A stretch of 64,000 bases of DNA from Gemmatimonadaceae bacterium (GTDB taxonomy: Bacteria; Gemmatimonadota; Gemmatimonadetes; Gemmatimonadales; Gemmatimonadaceae). Positions 35,724-43,882 of this stretch are shown piece after piece (the stretch's first letter is position 1; each line of letters opens with the position of its first letter). The stretch is from positions 1 through 64,000 of the forward strand of contig JBBJNV010000002.1 in NCBI GenBank assembly GCA_037721215.1, in the 5' to 3' direction. Both the position numbers and the translations under genes were made by a program. Under the pieces are notes generated by a model. The model was not told the DNA's origin. It worked only from the letters and a program-made list of their open reading frames with translations, and ran no database searches.

Positions 35724-36199
35724 GCGATCCAACGCGGATTTTCGAGGTAGGCGATTCCGTCGACGCCGGCTCCGGGTCAGAACATCCTGCCTTTGCCGCG
35801 ATCGCAGACGCGCGCGGAAAGAACGCGATCGTGCTCTACTTCCTTCGCGCATTTACATGAATGGGCTGCATCGCGCATGCCGCTCAGTTGGAGCGGGAGA
35901 GCAATCAGATCGGGCAGGCAGGAGCGAAAATCATCGCGCTTGGACCGGGCAGCGACGGCAGCGCAGAGCGCTTGTCCAAGCTACTCGGCCTGCACTTCCC
36001 GCTGTACGGTGACCGACGTGCAGCGGTATTTGGAGCGTTCGGCTTCCGCCGCGTGCTCGCCGTGGTGCAACAGAGCGGCGCGGCGGTCATCGATCGCGAT
36101 GGCGTGCTACGCTATATCCACCGCACAGGAAACTTCATGGATGCGCTGCACCTTGATGACATCATGAAGACACTGACCCCTAGTAGCGCTCGTAAATGA
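35720..36199 (+). CDS. Probable selenocysteine-containing redoxin (peroxiredoxin/thioredoxin-fold), UGA at codon 47
   Basis: Read through one in-frame TGA (35858-35860), the frame from GTG 35720 gives a complete 159-aa redoxin: strand N-A-I-V-L-Y-F-L-R-A-F-T, then U-M-G-C, helix I-A-H-A-A-Q-L, strand K-I-I-A-L-G, L-H-F-P-L-Y-G-D, and V-I-D-R-D-G-V-L-R-Y-I-H. In cysteine homologues I recall the motif as F-T-C-P-V-C, so TGA replaces exactly the first cysteine of C-x-x-C. Both sides of the TGA are coding, in frame and family-like. GTGA overlap with the yhbY-like gene supports the upstream start. Without recoding, only 112 residues from ATG 35861 would be made, lacking the first strand and active site. 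A nonsense mutation is the alternative. Confidence 0.8.
35861..35896 (+). promoter_or_regulatory. Candidate bacterial SECIS element
   Basis: Right after the TGA the mRNA can form a perfect 6-bp stem, CCGCTC (35880-35885) with GAGCGG (35891-35896), capped by the 5-base loop AGTTG. The loop starts 25 nt after the TGA and has G as its second base followed by U. These values lie in the range I recall for bacterial SECIS elements (short apical loop, G in the first two positions, about 16-37 nt from UGA). The lower part (GCAT/ATGC at 35868-35880) may extend the fold. Confidence 0.6.
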
Positions 36200-36599
36200 G
36201 AGTCACCCCATCGTCGACCACCCTCAGGGTATTCCGGTCAACTGAGCCATAGTAGGTTCGCCCTGTGTTGTCCTGAAAGGTGACCTCGCCGTTCCTGTAC
36301 TCGTAGTAACCGTTGGTCGAGCTCGAGCTGGTGTTGGCTGATCCGTTGACGATTTCGCGAACGATTCCCGCTTCACTGAACGTCCCGTCACGGCTGAACG
36401 TGAAATTGGCGTTCAACACCTCGAGCCGGTATCCAGGTTCCTGATAAAGCACCGCCGGCAACCTGCGTCCATTCACGGTTACCAGCTCATACGTTCCTGA
36501 CACAGAGTCTTGCCCGGGGCCGAGAGCGTCTCCGACACTGCAAGCGCCCAGGAGCACGATTCCGAGCAGCGCAACGCCCAACGACAATCTTTTTCGCAT
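36180..36599 (-). CDS. Hypothetical lipoprotein
   Basis: A 139-aa exported protein. M-R-K-R-L-S-L-G-V-A, lipobox V-L-L-G-A-C (Cys about 18), then a beta-rich domain: S-G-T-Y-E-L-V-T-V-N-G-R-R-L-P, F-T-F-S-R-D-G-T-F, Y-Y-E-Y-R-N-G-E-V and G-V-T-L-I-Y-E-R-Y. Similar small lipocalin-like lipoproteins are common in this kind of genome, but I cannot name a family. ATG 36599 has GGAG six nt upstream; ATG 36605 is too close to it. Its 3' end overlaps the redoxin gene by 20 nt. Confidence 0.75.
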   Translation of the reverse strand: MRKRLSLGVALLGIVLLGACSVGDALGPGQDSVSGTYELVTVNGRRLPAVLYQEPGYRLEVLNANFTFSRDGTFSEAGIVREIVNGSANTSSSSTNGYYEYRNGEVTFQDNTGRTYYGSVDRNTLRVVDDGVTLIYERY

Positions 36600-36994
36600 C
36601 TTCATCTCCGATGGTGAGCGACGGACGGGGCATGCCAGCGATGGTCGACAAGTCCTGATCAGGCAGGCCGCTTGCAGTCCTTCCGAACACATGCATGCCG
36701 AGCACTGTGGCATAGGAGGGGCCATCGCTAAGTCCGGGCGCGAGCATGTGCAAGCGACTGGATACAAACGAGTTGCGCGGCGCGGCCTGCCGCGTTGGGG
36801 ATACCGGTGTCATCCCGCCGGGACGCCAGAGTGTGCAGCGTGTCATCGCAATGGGACACTCGCTCCAGGACGACACGCGCTGCGTTGATTCCGCGAAGAA
36901 TCGTGTGCGGTAAGAAGGGGTGAACCCGGTTGATATTAGTGTCCACGGGTCTATTTTTCGCATACGACAGATCGTGGATCCCTGAGCCCATTCA
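36600..36994. other. Intergenic stretch, no supported gene
   Basis: About 395 bp between the divergent lipoprotein and ferredoxin genes. Short frames here have atypical composition and no recognisable domains. It should contain the two divergent promoters, but none stood out clearly. Confidence 0.5.
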
Positions 36995-37258
36995 ATGCCT
37001 TACGTCATTACCGAAGCATGCAAGGATACGAAGGATAGAGCGTGTGTCGATGTATGCCCGGTCGACTGTATATACGAAGGCGCCGAGCAGCTCTACATTC
37101 ACCCTGACGAGTGCATCGATTGTGGCGCGTGCGAGCCTGAGTGTCCGGTGACGGCGATTTTCCCGGAGGAAGACGTTCCGGCGAACATGATCCAGTTCGT
37201 GCAGATAAACCGGGAAGTATTCAAGAGTCCGGATCCGCCGGGTAAGCCGAACCGCTAG
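36995..37258 (+). CDS. Ferredoxin family protein (7Fe/8Fe type, FdxA-like)
   Basis: An 87-aa electron carrier. The first cluster set is C-K-D-T-K-D-R-A-C-V-D-V-C-P-V-D-C (residues about 9-25) and the second is C-I-D-C-G-A-C-E-P-E-C-P (about 40-51). The spacing is that of FdxA-like ferredoxins with one [3Fe-4S] and one [4Fe-4S] cluster. The C-terminal A-N-M-I-Q-F-V-Q-I-N is also typical. It is a single gene, convergent with the methyltransferase gene. Confidence 0.92.
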   Translation: MPYVITEACKDTKDRACVDVCPVDCIYEGAEQLYIHPDECIDCGACEPECPVTAIFPEEDVPANMIQFVQINREVFKSPDPPGKPNR

Positions 37259-37277
37259 GGCGTTCGACGACCCATTT

Positions 37278-37301
37278 CCGACGTTCGACGTACGACGTCG
37301 G
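37278..37301. terminator. Possible hairpin between convergent genes
   Basis: CCGACGT (37278-37284) and ACGTCGG (37295-37301) are perfect reverse complements around a 10-base loop. The surrounding bases repeat TTCGACG-type words. It lies between the ferredoxin stop and the methyltransferase stop and may end transcription from either side, although it lacks a T tract. Confidence 0.4.
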
Positions 37302-37322
37302 GGGACGACTTTTGTGGGACGA

Positions 37323-37946
37323 CTACCTCAACAAGTCTTTCGCGACAAAAGCCGCGATCAGTATTGCGTACTGGAGAAAGGTGCTGATCTCGCTGCGCCA
37401 CGCCTCGCCCCAGTTTGCCTGGCCTGCGAGCGGGTACTCAGGCTTTGTCGGAATCCATCTCGGTACGCAGCGTTTGTAGTCGAGATACGTGCGGCCAAAC
37501 GTAGTCTCCAGAACACCCTCTTCGTATCGCACGATCAGGCTGTATTCCGCGGCAAAAATCAACACGGCGGCGGGAAGAAACCAGAGAACTCCGGAAATGG
37601 CGACGAACCCCATCCACACGAGAAAGTTGCCGTTGTAGAGAGGGTTGCGGGTCCACCCGAAGACACCATGCGTGACGAGCTTCTCCACGTTGCGGGAGCG
37701 CCGGCGAGTGGTTGTGCCGGCGACAGCCACTCCGGCAAGGCGATACAGCTCCCCGGCCGCGATCAGGAATCCTCCAATGATCCAACGGCTTGCGGATGCG
37801 TCACCTTCTGCCAGCAGTGGAATGGCCAGAAACAGCACCGGCAGCCAGCTGCGGTACCGGAACAGAACCGCACCGATGCGCGCCGCGAGCGTCGTTTCCG
37901 CGGTGCTGACTTCCACTACTCCCAAGGAGAAAAAATCTCCCGCCAC
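37323..37946 (-). CDS. Isoprenylcysteine carboxyl methyltransferase-like (ICMT/PEMT family) membrane protein
   Basis: A 207-aa integral membrane methyltransferase with four or five helices. The family signature is present: V-T-H-G-V-F-G-W-T-R-N-P-L-Y-N-G-N-F (about 90-107), then E-Y-S-L-I-V-R-Y-E-E-G-V-L-E-T-T-F-G-R-T-Y-L-D-Y and V-P-R-W-I-P. Bacterial members methylate lipids or other small acceptors; the acceptor here is unknown. It overlaps the 3' end of the upstream thioesterase by 31 nt, so the two are probably one operon. Confidence 0.85.
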   Translation of the reverse strand: MAGDFFSLGVVEVSTAETTLAARIGAVLFRYRSWLPVLFLAIPLLAEGDASASRWIIGGFLIAAGELYRLAGVAVAGTTTRRRSRNVEKLVTHGVFGWTRNPLYNGNFLVWMGFVAISGVLWFLPAAVLIFAAEYSLIVRYEEGVLETTFGRTYLDYKRCVPRWIPTKPEYPLAGQANWGEAWRSEISTFLQYAILIAAFVAKDLLR

Positions 37947-38311
37947 TCGTCCGGCACGGGGATCGGCTTACCCTCAGGGCTTATCGTGACGTAAACGATT
38001 GTCGCATCGCAGACGAGAGCCTGTTTCTGATTGTGCGCGGTCTGTCGCACCGAGAAACTCGTATTCCCAATCGACACGAGCCCTGTCGTGATGTTGAAGT
38101 CGTCGCCCGGCATTGCGGACGTGCTGTATGAAGCCTCGATATGACGCACCACCGCCCACTGGTTGCGCGTGATGTAGTCCGCGAACGACAGATGCTTCTC
38201 CAGCGCCGCCCAGCGGGCACGCTCCAGCAGCGTCAGCATGTAGGCGTGATTGACGTGCCCCGCGGAGTCGCAGTCGCTGGGGTAGATATGTATGGTCAGT
38301 TTGTCAGACAT
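37916..38311 (-). CDS. Acyl-CoA thioesterase, 4HBT hotdog family
   Basis: A 131-aa hotdog protein. The N-terminal Y-P-S-D-C-D-S-A-G-H-V-N-H-A-Y-M-L-T-L-L-E motif carries the catalytic Asp and the H-V-N-H turn of the YbgC/4-hydroxybenzoyl-CoA thioesterase group. I-E-A-S-Y and V-Y-V-T-I are typical later strands. Between a PLP enzyme and a methyltransferase on the same strand with overlaps on both sides (16 and 31 nt). Confidence 0.88.
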   Translation of the reverse strand: MSDKLTIHIYPSDCDSAGHVNHAYMLTLLERARWAALEKHLSFADYITRNQWAVVRHIEASYSTSAMPGDDFNITTGLVSIGNTSFSVRQTAHNQKQALVCDATIVYVTISPEGKPIPVPDEWREIFSPWE

Positions 38312-39306
38312 CGTGAGTCGAAAGTTAACCAGAACAGAGTAGTGCCCTGCGCAGTGCGCGCTTCATCGAGTGCTGCCGCGAACGCCTTTGCGCTGTAGGT
38401 GCCGTCCAGCCGGATTCCGGCAGCACCCTGCAGCATTGCCGATGCCTCGGTTGCCGCCTGCAGAGGACGACCGTAGGCCCCGCCATAGACATGGTGCGCG
38501 ATTCTGAAACGCCGGGAATCGACATCCGGAAGATGTTCGCCGGTAAGCCGCTCGATGAGCTTGGCCGTATTGCGCGCGAGGTTCAGAACGCGCCGCCGGT
38601 GCACGAAGAATCTTGGCCCGACGCGCGCACCCACCACGTCGATACGTAACCCGGCAATCTCGAGACCGAGCGCCAACCCCGCGGCAGTCCCACCACTCCC
38701 CAGCGGCAGGACAATCTGATTCGGCAGTGGCAGATCGCCCGCGGCGATCTGGGCGGCGAGCTCGAGGCCGGAGTTCACATGCCCCAGCACCCCGACGGGG
38801 GAGCTGCCGCCGAGGGGTATGTAGTGCTCGCTGGTCATCCGGGCGCGAAGCTGCGCGGTCGCCATCGCAACCACCGCGCTTCGTCCAACGCGAGACCGGG
38901 GCGACGCAGTCGCAATGCGCGATGCCACGAGATCGGCCACAGGATTCATGTCGTGAGTCCATCGCAATGCCGTCGTGGTCGCGCCTATTCTGGCGGCGCA
39001 AATCGCGGTGGCTAGCACATGCGTGGAGCCTGCTCCGCCAACGGTGACTACAGCATCGCCCCGACGGACGCTTCCCAGCAGGAACTCGAGGGCGCGGACC
39101 TTGTTACCCCCGCAGCGGGGGGCGTTGAGGTCGTCTCGCTTGATCCAGATATCACCGCCAGTGCCGAATGCGGGCAACAGCTGTACGGGCGAGGGAAGGA
39201 TACACAAATGCGCACGCGGCACGTTGCGGAGACCGGGAAATCGATCGCACAGAGGTATCTCGCTCTCTCCGGTTTCCGGCAAATGATCGGCCCCTGTCGT
39301 GTGCAC
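38296..39306 (-). CDS. PLP-dependent ACC deaminase / D-cysteine desulfhydrase family enzyme
   Basis: A 336-aa fold-type II PLP enzyme. P-S-P-V-Q-L-L-P near residue 40, then I-K-R-D-D-L-N-A-P-R-C-G-G-N-K-V-R with the PLP-binding lysine, and L-G-S-G-G-T-A-A-G-L near 200 that binds the phosphate. The arrangement is that of D-cysteine desulfhydrase (DcyD) and ACC deaminase; the two cannot be told apart here. First gene of the leftward three-gene set with the thioesterase and methyltransferase. Divergent from RNase D. Confidence 0.85.
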   Translation of the reverse strand: MHTTGADHLPETGESEIPLCDRFPGLRNVPRAHLCILPSPVQLLPAFGTGGDIWIKRDDLNAPRCGGNKVRALEFLLGSVRRGDAVVTVGGAGSTHVLATAICAARIGATTTALRWTHDMNPVADLVASRIATASPRSRVGRSAVVAMATAQLRARMTSEHYIPLGGSSPVGVLGHVNSGLELAAQIAAGDLPLPNQIVLPLGSGGTAAGLALGLEIAGLRIDVVGARVGPRFFVHRRRVLNLARNTAKLIERLTGEHLPDVDSRRFRIAHHVYGGAYGRPLQAATEASAMLQGAAGIRLDGTYSAKAFAAALDEARTAQGTTLFWLTFDSRCLTN

Positions 39307-39337
39307 CTGTCCTGTTCGAATCAGCTAGATTGGCCGC

Positions 39338-40480
39338 ATGACTGCATCGGAATCGGAAGCGCTTCTGTATCTGGACAACGAGGAAACAACCCGGAATTTT
39401 CTGGATGATATTTCAGCCGTCCGCGAAATCGCCGTCGATACGGAGGGCGCGAGTTTTCACCGGTTCATCGATCGAATCTATCTCCTGCAAATCAGCACGC
39501 GCCAGCGAAGCGCGATCATCGACCCACTTCCCCTGGGAAAGCTCGACGGTCTCGGCAATCTTTTGCAGGACAAGAAAGTGGAAGTCGTGTTTCATGACGC
39601 CGACTACGACCTGCGGCTGCTACACCAGGATTATGGGTGGAACGTCAACCACATTTTCGACACGCGGATTGCGGCACAGTTGCTGGGGATCAAGGCGTTC
39701 GGGCTTGCTGCCTTGCTGGAGCAATTCTTCGGGGTGAAGCTGGACAAGAAGCATCAGCGCGCCGACTGGTCGCTCCGGCCGCTCCCGCCGGGCATGCTCG
39801 ATTATGCTGCGCAGGACACACGTTATCTGCTGGAGCTGCGAGACCAGCTCAAGTCACGCCTCGAGAAACTGGAACGATGGGAATGGGCACGTGAAGAGTT
39901 CGCGCGCCTCGAGGGAACGAAGTGGGAGGGCGACGAAAATTCTGACGCATTCCTCAGAATCAAGGGCGCGCGCGATCTCACCCGTCGTGAGCTTGCGTTG
40001 CTGCGCGAGCTGGTACCATGGCGGGATTCCGTCGCGCGTGATATCGACCGCGCAACCTTCAGGGTGATGGGTAACGAGGTGCTGCTCGATATCGCGCGGA
40101 TTGCACCGAAGACCGCCAGGGACCTTTCGGGTCTCAAAGGAATGCCGCGTGGTATCCTCGATCGCGGCGCGACGGCGATTCTCTCGGCGGTGCAGCGCGG
40201 GCTGGAGGTCACCGAGGAGCACCTTCCAAAATTCCCCCGGGCGCCGAAGTGGGAGCGTGAAGATGACTTCGATGACCGGGTCTCGAGGTTGAAATCAGTG
40301 CGCGACGCCGCCGCAGCCCGGCTGCAGCTCGACCCGGGTGTCCTCTGTTCGCGCGAGCGGCTGGAAGCAATAGCGCGACGGCGGCCTGACACTACCGGAG
40401 ATCTGGGCGATATCCCCGGGCTTCGAAAGTGGCAGATCGGTGAGATGGGGGAAGAGTTCGTCGGAGCGTTGAAGGTCTGA
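39338..40480 (+). CDS. rnd: Ribonuclease D
   Basis: 3'-5' exoribonuclease in tRNA 3' maturation, 380 aa. DEDD exonuclease residues: V-D-T-E-G (Asp34, Glu36), F-H-D-A-D-Y-D-L-R-L-L (about residue 91) and Y-A-A-Q-D-T-R-Y-L-L (Tyr and Asp near 154-158). HRDC-like helical domains fill residues about 200-380, including L-R-E-L-V-P-W-R-D and P-G-L-R-K-W-Q. Length and order agree with RNase D. Confidence 0.93.
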   Translation: MTASESEALLYLDNEETTRNFLDDISAVREIAVDTEGASFHRFIDRIYLLQISTRQRSAIIDPLPLGKLDGLGNLLQDKKVEVVFHDADYDLRLLHQDYGWNVNHIFDTRIAAQLLGIKAFGLAALLEQFFGVKLDKKHQRADWSLRPLPPGMLDYAAQDTRYLLELRDQLKSRLEKLERWEWAREEFARLEGTKWEGDENSDAFLRIKGARDLTRRELALLRELVPWRDSVARDIDRATFRVMGNEVLLDIARIAPKTARDLSGLKGMPRGILDRGATAILSAVQRGLEVTEEHLPKFPRAPKWEREDDFDDRVSRLKSVRDAAAARLQLDPGVLCSRERLEAIARRRPDTTGDLGDIPGLRKWQIGEMGEEFVGALKV

Positions 40481-40514
40481 CTAGTCGCGACGTCTGCCCG
40501 GATCGGGCGCGCGG

Positions 40515-41579
40515 TCAGCGCTTTTCGAGCGGCGTTGCGGGGCTGACTTTCTTACCTGTCATATCACTCCCGAGCACAATTCCCCCGCCGCTTTCCCATC
40601 GGCCGACAGCGACCAGGCGGCCGGGTTCGCGAGCCGGCATCTCGAGGCCGGGCATTCTTATCTGCCACTCGTCTATCAGCCAGGCTCCCGACGCCATCCG
40701 CCGGAAGCGGGTAAAGCCCCCCGCCCCATGCCGCTCGAGCACGCCCACATTCACGTATTGAAACTTCATTTCGCGCAGCTCGGCGGTGCCTTCATCCACC
40801 CACATCGCACCGGCAATGTCCGACGTCTTGCGGCCTCGAACAGGCTCGAACGCCACTCCAATCTGACCCGGCCGCCGCTTCTCCCGTACTACGCGGAAAC
40901 AGTGTGTTTCTGCAAACTCTCTGGATAAAAAGACCGTCTCGTCGGGGCCAAAGAATTCCCAACCGCTGAACATGTCGCCCTGCACGTAACCCTTGCTGGC
41001 GAGCGTCGCTGGATCGATTGCCCCGAAGGGCTTGTTGTCCGAGATCAGGACGACGGTCGTATCGTTTGACAGGATTGTTTCACCTGGCCCGATACGGCGC
41101 CGATACGTTCGGGCATGAGCGAGTCCGGTGAGATCGTGGGCGGTCAGCTGACTAGCGTTGAGAGCCGTCTCGATCTGCTTCCATACAACGGCAACCGTCT
41201 CGGGGTTCTGGTCGATCGTCCGGCATGTCGACTTTGCCGTAACGAGGACAGACTTGAGCGTGACACGGCGGCTGTCAACCCGGAGTACCAGCTCACCCAC
41301 GTTGGGAACGGGTACAGGATCCGAGACAAATGGCAGAAATCCAATCCTCCGAACGCGCACGCGGTACGTGCCTCGAGGCGCCGAAAACCTTCGCAGGCCC
41401 GATGCGGAGCTGATCCCCTCTGCGACAACCCGGTCGTTCATGTCGACGAGTGCCACCAGAGCGCCCGCAGTGGAATTACCCGAAGTCGATACCACCCGAA
41501 TGCTGACTTCGCTGGCAGGTGCCTGTGCCGGCAGCACAGGTGCAAACAACAGCCCTAACAGGGCGGCGGCGGCTTTCAC
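40515..41579 (-). CDS. Secreted protein with carboxypeptidase-regulatory-like domain
   Basis: A 354-aa exported protein with a signal peptide (residues 1-19, ending P-A-Q-A). Residues about 24-110 form a CarboxypepD_reg-like Ig fold (G-A-L-V-A-L-V-D, G-T-Y-R-V-R-V-R-R-I-G-F, then V-T-L-K-S-V-L-V-T-A). The rest (V-W-K-Q-I-E-T-A-L, R-T-Y-R-R-R-I-G, M-W-V-D-E-G-T-A-E-L) matches a layout frequent in Gemmatimonadota and Bacteroidota proteins of unknown role. Its stop is 35 bp from RNase D (convergent). Confidence 0.75.
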   Translation of the reverse strand: MKAAAALLGLLFAPVLPAQAPASEVSIRVVSTSGNSTAGALVALVDMNDRVVAEGISSASGLRRFSAPRGTYRVRVRRIGFLPFVSDPVPVPNVGELVLRVDSRRVTLKSVLVTAKSTCRTIDQNPETVAVVWKQIETALNASQLTAHDLTGLAHARTYRRRIGPGETILSNDTTVVLISDNKPFGAIDPATLASKGYVQGDMFSGWEFFGPDETVFLSREFAETHCFRVVREKRRPGQIGVAFEPVRGRKTSDIAGAMWVDEGTAELREMKFQYVNVGVLERHGAGGFTRFRRMASGAWLIDEWQIRMPGLEMPAREPGRLVAVGRWESGGGIVLGSDMTGKKVSPATPLEKR

Positions 41580-41589
41580 GCGCGTCTCT

Positions 41590-42012
41590 CTAAAATCCCA
41601 GGTACGCCCTCACCCGCGGTTCCATTTTTTCAGGAGTCCAGAACGGCGTCCAGACCAGATTCATGTTCACGTTTTCCACACCCGGCAGCGTCTTGATCTC
41701 GCGCTCTGCATCGCCCATGATCTCCGGGCCCGATGGGCATCCTGGCGAGGTCAGGGTCATGTCGACCTTTACATCCGCGCCGTTCACATCAATGGCGTAA
41801 ACAAGGCCCAGATCGAGAATATTGAGGTTGAGATCGGGGTCCTTGACGCGGCGGAGAGCGAGCTTGACCTGGTCTTCGCTGACGACGCCGGCAGGCCGGA
41901 CAGGTTCGTCGCCGGTGAGAACACTCAGCGGAATGGCACGCTCCTCAGCGATCGTATCGTCCACGATGGCGGGACGTGTGCCCGGCAGGGCGTCGGGATG
42001 ATGATTGCTCAT
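41590..42012 (-). CDS. DUF59 / MIP18 family Fe-S assembly factor (SufT/PaaD-like)
   Basis: A 140-aa protein whose last 100 residues are a DUF59 domain: A-L-R-R-V-K-D-P-D-L-N-L-N-I-L-D-L-G-L-V-Y, T-L-T-S-P-G-C-P-S-G-P-E-I with the conserved cysteine, and N-L-V-W-T-P-F-W-T-P. Such proteins help deliver or mature Fe-S clusters; SufT is the suf-linked form. It is apart from the suf cluster here, located between a hydrolase and a secreted protein gene on the same strand. Confidence 0.9.
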   Translation of the reverse strand: MSNHHPDALPGTRPAIVDDTIAEERAIPLSVLTGDEPVRPAGVVSEDQVKLALRRVKDPDLNLNILDLGLVYAIDVNGADVKVDMTLTSPGCPSGPEIMGDAEREIKTLPGVENVNMNLVWTPFWTPEKMEPRVRAYLGF

Positions 42013-42021
42013 CGCCGGAAT

Positions 42022-43590
42022 CTACCTGCGGTTCGTTGTACGGGCCCTTTTCACCGGTGTCTTCGAACTCGAGCGCTTCGACGACCTTGCCTTGGCCGAG
42101 GCGGCGCGGCTCGAGGTGCCGCGGGCCTTTACAACCGACTTCTTTGTGGCCGCGCGCCTTCTGGCGGCAGTGGAAGCCTTGCTGTTCCGGGACTTCGCGG
42201 CGGCGCTCCGGCTCGCCTTGCTACCCTTCGACTTCGAGGCGGCGCTGCGGGCCTTGCTGCTCCGCGATGACCTCGACGATGCCGATCTCCGGCTCGCCGT
42301 CGAGCATTTCACCCGCGCGCGCCTGCTCCGCGATGACCTCGAGCGGGCGGCCCTGACGCAACGCACCGGTTCCGGCTTCGGGCGGGTCCACCCCACCTGA
42401 CCGTCAGCGCGGAAGGCATTCGGCATCGCCAGAACAGGCGTCGGTCCATCGAGGACCGCCAATACGGCGGCGTCCGAGAGATCGGAGCGGATGTCTGCAA
42501 TGATCTTCCCAGGGCGTTGCGCCTTCGACGCATGAACCCGGTTGGTGAGAAGAACCACGAACATCTCGCGATCAGGATCGATCCAGATGGATGTACCCGT
42601 GTAACCTGTGTGCCCGTACGCCCGCTCGGTGAGGTAGCGCCCGGATCCGTAGTCACCATCAGCCGTGTCCCATCCAAGGGCACGGTGACCTGCGGCGCGA
42701 CGAATGAACAGCGACACTGTCGAATCACTGAAAATTTCGACGCCGTTGTACCGGCCGCCGTTGAGCATCATCTGCGCAAAGATCGACAGGTCGGCGGCAG
42801 TGCTGAACAGGCCCGCGTGTCCTGCGATGCCGCCGAGCGCATAAGCGTTCTCGTCGTGCACCTCGCCCTTGAGAGGGTATCCGCGTGGCGGTGTGACTTC
42901 GGTGGGGGCGGTACGGTAGCGCACCGAATCGGGCGGGCGATAGAAGGTATCGTTCATGCCGAGCGGTCCGAACACCCGGCGTCCGAGGAAGGTATCGAGC
43001 CGCTCGCCAGCGACAGCCTCGACGACCATTCCAAGCACGTCTGCTCCGAGATCGGAGTACACATAGCCCTGGCCCGGCGCGTAGGAAAGCGGGGTTTCGA
43101 GCACCATTTCCCGCGCTTCCTGCGGGCTGCGCGCGCGACGCCACAAATCGCGGCCCGCGGGCAGGCCCGAACGGTGAGTCAGCAGATCGCGAACCGTCAC
43201 CAGATCTTTCCCGCCGCCGGAAAACGACGGCAGATATCTGAAAACGGGTGCGTCGAGATCCACTTTCTTCTCGTCGAAGAGAATCATGACAGCGGTGGTC
43301 GTCCCGACAACTTTGCTTAGCGAAGCAATGTCATAGATGGTGCGGTCGGCGGTGACCGCAGAGCTGACCGGCGACCATGAGAGGTTGCCGAACCCTTTCT
43401 CCCACACCGCTGCGCCCTTGCGGCCGACAACTACCGACGCACCGGGATAACCGCCTGCGGCAATACCCCGCTGCACGACGCGGTCGATCGACTCGAGACG
43501 AGTGGCCGACATGCCTACAGCATCGGGTGCCTTGGATGGCAAACCGTCACTGGAAGCCAGCGTGAGTGCGGTTACTATGACCTTCAGCAA
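42022..43590 (-). CDS. Serine hydrolase (class C beta-lactamase-like) with long basic Ser/Arg/Lys/Ala tail
   Basis: A 522-aa protein. Residues about 30-395 form a penicillin-binding/beta-lactamase-like hydrolase: S-L-S-K (Ser90, Lys93), Y-S-D at 178-180 in place of Y-x-N, and G-H-T-G near 326-329. Residues 411-522 are a low-complexity strip of serine, arginine, alanine and lysine with repeats such as S-S-R-S-S-K-A-R-S-A, looking like a histone H1-type tail. The start is TTG with AAGGAG six nt upstream. The N-terminus is only weakly signal-like. The tail could bind DNA, anionic polymer or lipopolysaccharide; that is inference. Confidence 0.85.
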   Translation of the reverse strand: MLKVIVTALTLASSDGLPSKAPDAVGMSATRLESIDRVVQRGIAAGGYPGASVVVGRKGAAVWEKGFGNLSWSPVSSAVTADRTIYDIASLSKVVGTTTAVMILFDEKKVDLDAPVFRYLPSFSGGGKDLVTVRDLLTHRSGLPAGRDLWRRARSPQEAREMVLETPLSYAPGQGYVYSDLGADVLGMVVEAVAGERLDTFLGRRVFGPLGMNDTFYRPPDSVRYRTAPTEVTPPRGYPLKGEVHDENAYALGGIAGHAGLFSTAADLSIFAQMMLNGGRYNGVEIFSDSTVSLFIRRAAGHRALGWDTADGDYGSGRYLTERAYGHTGYTGTSIWIDPDREMFVVLLTNRVHASKAQRPGKIIADIRSDLSDAAVLAVLDGPTPVLAMPNAFRADGQVGWTRPKPEPVRCVRAARSRSSRSRRARVKCSTASRRSASSRSSRSSKARSAASKSKGSKASRSAAAKSRNSKASTAARRRAATKKSVVKARGTSSRAASAKARSSKRSSSKTPVKRARTTNRR

Positions 43591-43739
43591 ATCCAGCTCC
43601 TTAACTTCTTCTCAGTACCTGCCGCATCAGTGCAAAGTTCCAGACATGATGCCATGCCGGTTCCGCCGAACGGCTCCCCATACTACAAGGCTGACGACCT
43701 GTCGCTCGCGGCGTCACCCGTCATAGTAATACAAGGACC

Positions 43740-43766
43740 GGAATGCGCCATGTTTAGTTACGCGGT
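43740..43766 (+). promoter_or_regulatory. Possible ECF-type promoter upstream of the sigma operon
   Basis: GGAAT (43740-43744) and CGGTC (43762-43766) recall the GGAAC / CGTC elements bound by many ECF sigma factors and often used for self-activation. The sigma gene starts 117 bp downstream. The spacing of 17 bp is within range, but the match is weak. Confidence 0.25.
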
Positions 43767-43882
43767 CAGGTGATGTGCGGATTCGTGCACGGGGCGCCAA
43801 GCAGGGGTCGCGGGGCGGATGACGGTGCCGATTCTGACTGGCAACTTTGCGTTGCGGCAAGGTGACTAATCTTTCATACGGG

